NCBI RefSeq assembly: GCF_900312745.1
Contig: NZ_OMPD01000014.1
Location: 1,860,001-1,924,000, forward strand
Source of the DNA: Aquimarina sp. AU58
GTDB lineage: Bacteria; Bacteroidota; Bacteroidia; Flavobacteriales; Flavobacteriaceae
Reading direction: 5' to 3'
Length of the DNA stretch: 64,000 nt
In this document: positions 62,641-64,000 of the stretch, piece after piece
Position numbering within the stretch: the stretch's first letter is position 1
Layout: each line of letters opens with the position of its first letter
Translations under genes and position numbers: made by a program
The notes under the pieces: model-generated
What the model saw: the letters and a program-made list of their open reading frames with translations, nothing else
Databases searched by the model: none
Told to the model about the DNA's origin: nothing

Positions 62641-63726
62641 TTAATACAGCGTTAGTGAATTGTCAGAACCCGGAATTATTCCGTTATCAGTCATTTTTTT
62701 TATTAATTCAGCCAATTGTATTAATTCTAATTGTTCATTAAAAGGTTCTCCGTTTCTATTTATGATTTGTCCACCTAATCTTGTTTGACAGTATTTTATT
62801 GAATTAATTAAAACTCTATAAACATTCATTGGGTCAGCACTTCTCGGAATAGAAAAACCAAATACTAAATTAGTAGGATTCATCTTTCCGTTTTTTATTT
62901 GTTCAGGAAGGAAGTAACCAGGTTCGGTTGAAGTCCAAACGCTAAAGTGTTGATCAGACGCATATTCTGAACTATTATTCCAGTGAAATAAGTCTCCATC
63001 TCCCCAATTAAGACCTAAACTTTGTAAAACATCCCAAACTTCTCTACCATCATACGTGCTTTGGTTTTGCAGTCCAATAAGAATGTCTTTGTCAAATAAA
63101 CCATTTAGTTTTATTAATTGCTTACTTTTTTCAATTGCTGATTCTTTGGATTCTGTTTCCTTAATCTCAAAATCCAATGAGTGCTTTTCAAGTCTTTTCT
63201 TTAATTCATGAACATATTTTTCTAATTTTTTATGGTTGTAATTCGGGTTTTCTTCATTGAAAACGTCAAGAAGACTAATTGCGATTTGAATTTGGTCATA
63301 TGTTTCTGGTGTTCCTCCTGCAAGAGCATAAGTCCATCTGTTATCTTCTGGAGAATGTCCGAATATTGTTGAAGAAAAATTTGTTCGCCATTCTAAATCA
63401 AATAACTCATATAATTTCTCCTGTTTGATTATTTTTCCACTTGGTATTACTAGGTCAATAATCCATTCTCTACTCGAATCAGCTTTATACTCGACTTCCT
63501 CTTCTTTATTTTCAATTTCAGGAATTTGAAGTTGTTTTTCGTCCAATATGTGAGACATATCTTCAGAAGATTTATTAAGACCTAGCTTTTCAATTCTGTC
63601 TGCACTTTGAGATGCAGTAGATATGAAGAATTCATCTTGATTTGGTTCAGATTTTGTTTTTCTTGTCAAGAAGAAAATCACTCCGATTACTATAATTCCA
63701 ATGATTAAGTATGTCATTTTATTCAT
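62641..63726 (-). CDS. membrane-anchored protein with ZipA-like FtsZ-binding domain
   Basis: A protein of 361 residues from the ATG at 63726 (a GTG nine codons upstream is possible). One N-terminal helix (YLIIGIIVIGVIFFL), an extended charged linker, a middle region (EWRTNFSSTIFGHSPEDNRW), then from about residue 215 a region with STYDGREVWDVLQSLGLNWG, DGDLFHWNN, VWTSTEPGYFLPEQIKNGK, FGFSIPRSADPMNVYRVL and RLGGQIINRNGEPFNEQ, which follow ZipA C-terminal domain motifs in order. ZipA is known from gammaproteobacteria, so its presence here is notable. The link to FtsZ is inference. Confidence 0.7.
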   Translation of the reverse strand: MNKMTYLIIGIIVIGVIFFLTRKTKSEPNQDEFFISTASQSADRIEKLGLNKSSEDMSHILDEKQLQIPEIENKEEEVEYKADSSREWIIDLVIPSGKIIKQEKLYELFDLEWRTNFSSTIFGHSPEDNRWTYALAGGTPETYDQIQIAISLLDVFNEENPNYNHKKLEKYVHELKKRLEKHSLDFEIKETESKESAIEKSKQLIKLNGLFDKDILIGLQNQSTYDGREVWDVLQSLGLNWGDGDLFHWNNSSEYASDQHFSVWTSTEPGYFLPEQIKNGKMNPTNLVFGFSIPRSADPMNVYRVLINSIKYCQTRLGGQIINRNGEPFNEQLELIQLAELIKKMTDNGIIPGSDNSLTLY

Positions 63727-63790
63727 TTTGTTCGAGAGTTTCTCGTATTGCACACAACGTGTTTGTGTATGGTTAGTTGCGGGGGTTTTG

Positions 63791-63841
63791 CTCGTAAGTA
63801 GTCTATAATCAAGTAATTATTTTGGACACTTTGTTATGTGC
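63791..63841. repeat. 51-bp 3'-flank repeat, copy 2 (cassette boundary-like)
   Basis: CTCG, 19 bp, TAATTAT, TTT, then GGACACTTTGTTATGTGC. Same length (51 bp) and ends as copy 1 and it lies 3 bp after the stop of the partial gene at 63845. With GCACACAAC at 63750 it forms a 92-bp element whose ends are inverted repeats (GCACACAAC / GTTATGTGC). Confidence 0.65.
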
Positions 63842-63844
63842 TTT

Positions 63845-64000
63845 TTATTTATTTTTAGATAATCTTAATGAGTCATATTTTTCCAGATAGTTATTCCAAT
63901 CAAAATCAGAAAATAATTGAGACATATGAGATTTAAAATCCTTAATCAAATCACTTTCAAAACTTTCATCTTGAATATCCAGTAAAATCAATGGCCAGTT
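63845..64000 (-). CDS. hypothetical protein (C-terminal part, truncated by window edge)
   Basis: A frame of 51 residues open to the right edge, ending at TAA (63845-63847). It contains WPLILLDIQDESFESD and SDFDWNNYLEKYDSLRLSK; acidic and aromatic, no family recognised. Its stop is 3 bp from the repeat at 63791-63841, the same arrangement as the ZipA-like gene. Confidence 0.6.
   Translation of the reverse strand, partial: NWPLILLDIQDESFESDLIKDFKSHMSQLFSDFDWNNYLEKYDSLRLSKNK

Noticed and set aside
1..64000. CRISPR arrays, tRNA, rRNA, phage or insertion-sequence genes
   Set aside because: I saw no repeat-spacer series, cloverleaf-like or rRNA-like sequence, transposase or phage protein in the window.

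Overview
The window is AT-rich DNA from a member of the Bacteroidota, almost certainly the family Flavobacteriaceae (an Aquimarina-like genome is my guess). The signs are type IX secretion (T9SS) C-terminal sorting domains on four large exoproteins, a TonB-dependent receptor with a carboxypeptidase-like regulatory domain, paired LytS/LytTR two-component systems, 2TM-domain proteins, membrane-bound AraC regulators, no clear Shine-Dalgarno sites, and a Bacteroidota-type promoter (TTTTG, 21 bp, TATATTTG) near 1.8 kb. I see no rRNA, tRNA, CRISPR array, phage or insertion sequence.

Layout. 1-7 kb: PspC/PadR, an M50-like membrane protease, DUF4870, DUF4442, AIM24, a small conserved protein, OxyR, a DUF2141 protein and a three-gene unit (His-tailed lipoprotein, HupE/UreJ, membrane anchor). 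7-14 kb: the MoxR-DUF58-DUF4350-DUF4129-SpoIIM cluster facing an RDD gene. 14-20.5 kb: six short secreted-peptide precursors in two arms. Peptides A and B are on the + strand at 14.5-15.1 kb; C to F are on the - strand at 17.6-18.7 kb, downstream of a membrane-spanning TPR-AraC regulator. Between the arms lie a PPIase, a Nudix hydrolase and an acyltransferase. 20.7-27.7 kb: one long - strand transcription unit with a TonB receptor, DUF2141, a TPR protein, a LytS kinase fused to a 2TM domain, four stand-alone 2TM proteins and a LytTR regulator. 27.9-35 kb: a T9SS subtilisin-like protease, NDH-2, an ECF sigma factor with a membrane partner, and a LETM1-like protein. 35.2-38 kb: a 2OG-oxygenase/Ada/AlkB operon, SodC and a YdeI-like protein. 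38.4-48.4 kb: a T9SS M36 metalloprotease and two tandem T9SS metallophosphoesterases. 48.5-64 kb: assorted accessory genes, a second LytS/LytTR pair, a serine hydrolase, an S41 protease, a ZipA-like protein and repeats that look like cassette boundaries.

The most interesting region is 14.4-20.4 kb. Four peptides share one leader type ending in GG (AG in one) and have cysteine-rich cores, one with the six-cysteine order of a knottin. Two others have LKKL-type leaders like those of Bacteroidota class I lanthipeptide precursors. No C39 transporter, LanB/LanC or other maturation enzyme is nearby. The only regulator next to them has a periplasmic TPR sensor, one membrane helix and a cytoplasmic AraC domain, and similar 26-bp inverted repeats lie 110 and 129 bp upstream of two of the peptide genes. 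A secreted-peptide circuit read by the TPR-AraC protein is a testable inference, not something the sequence proves.
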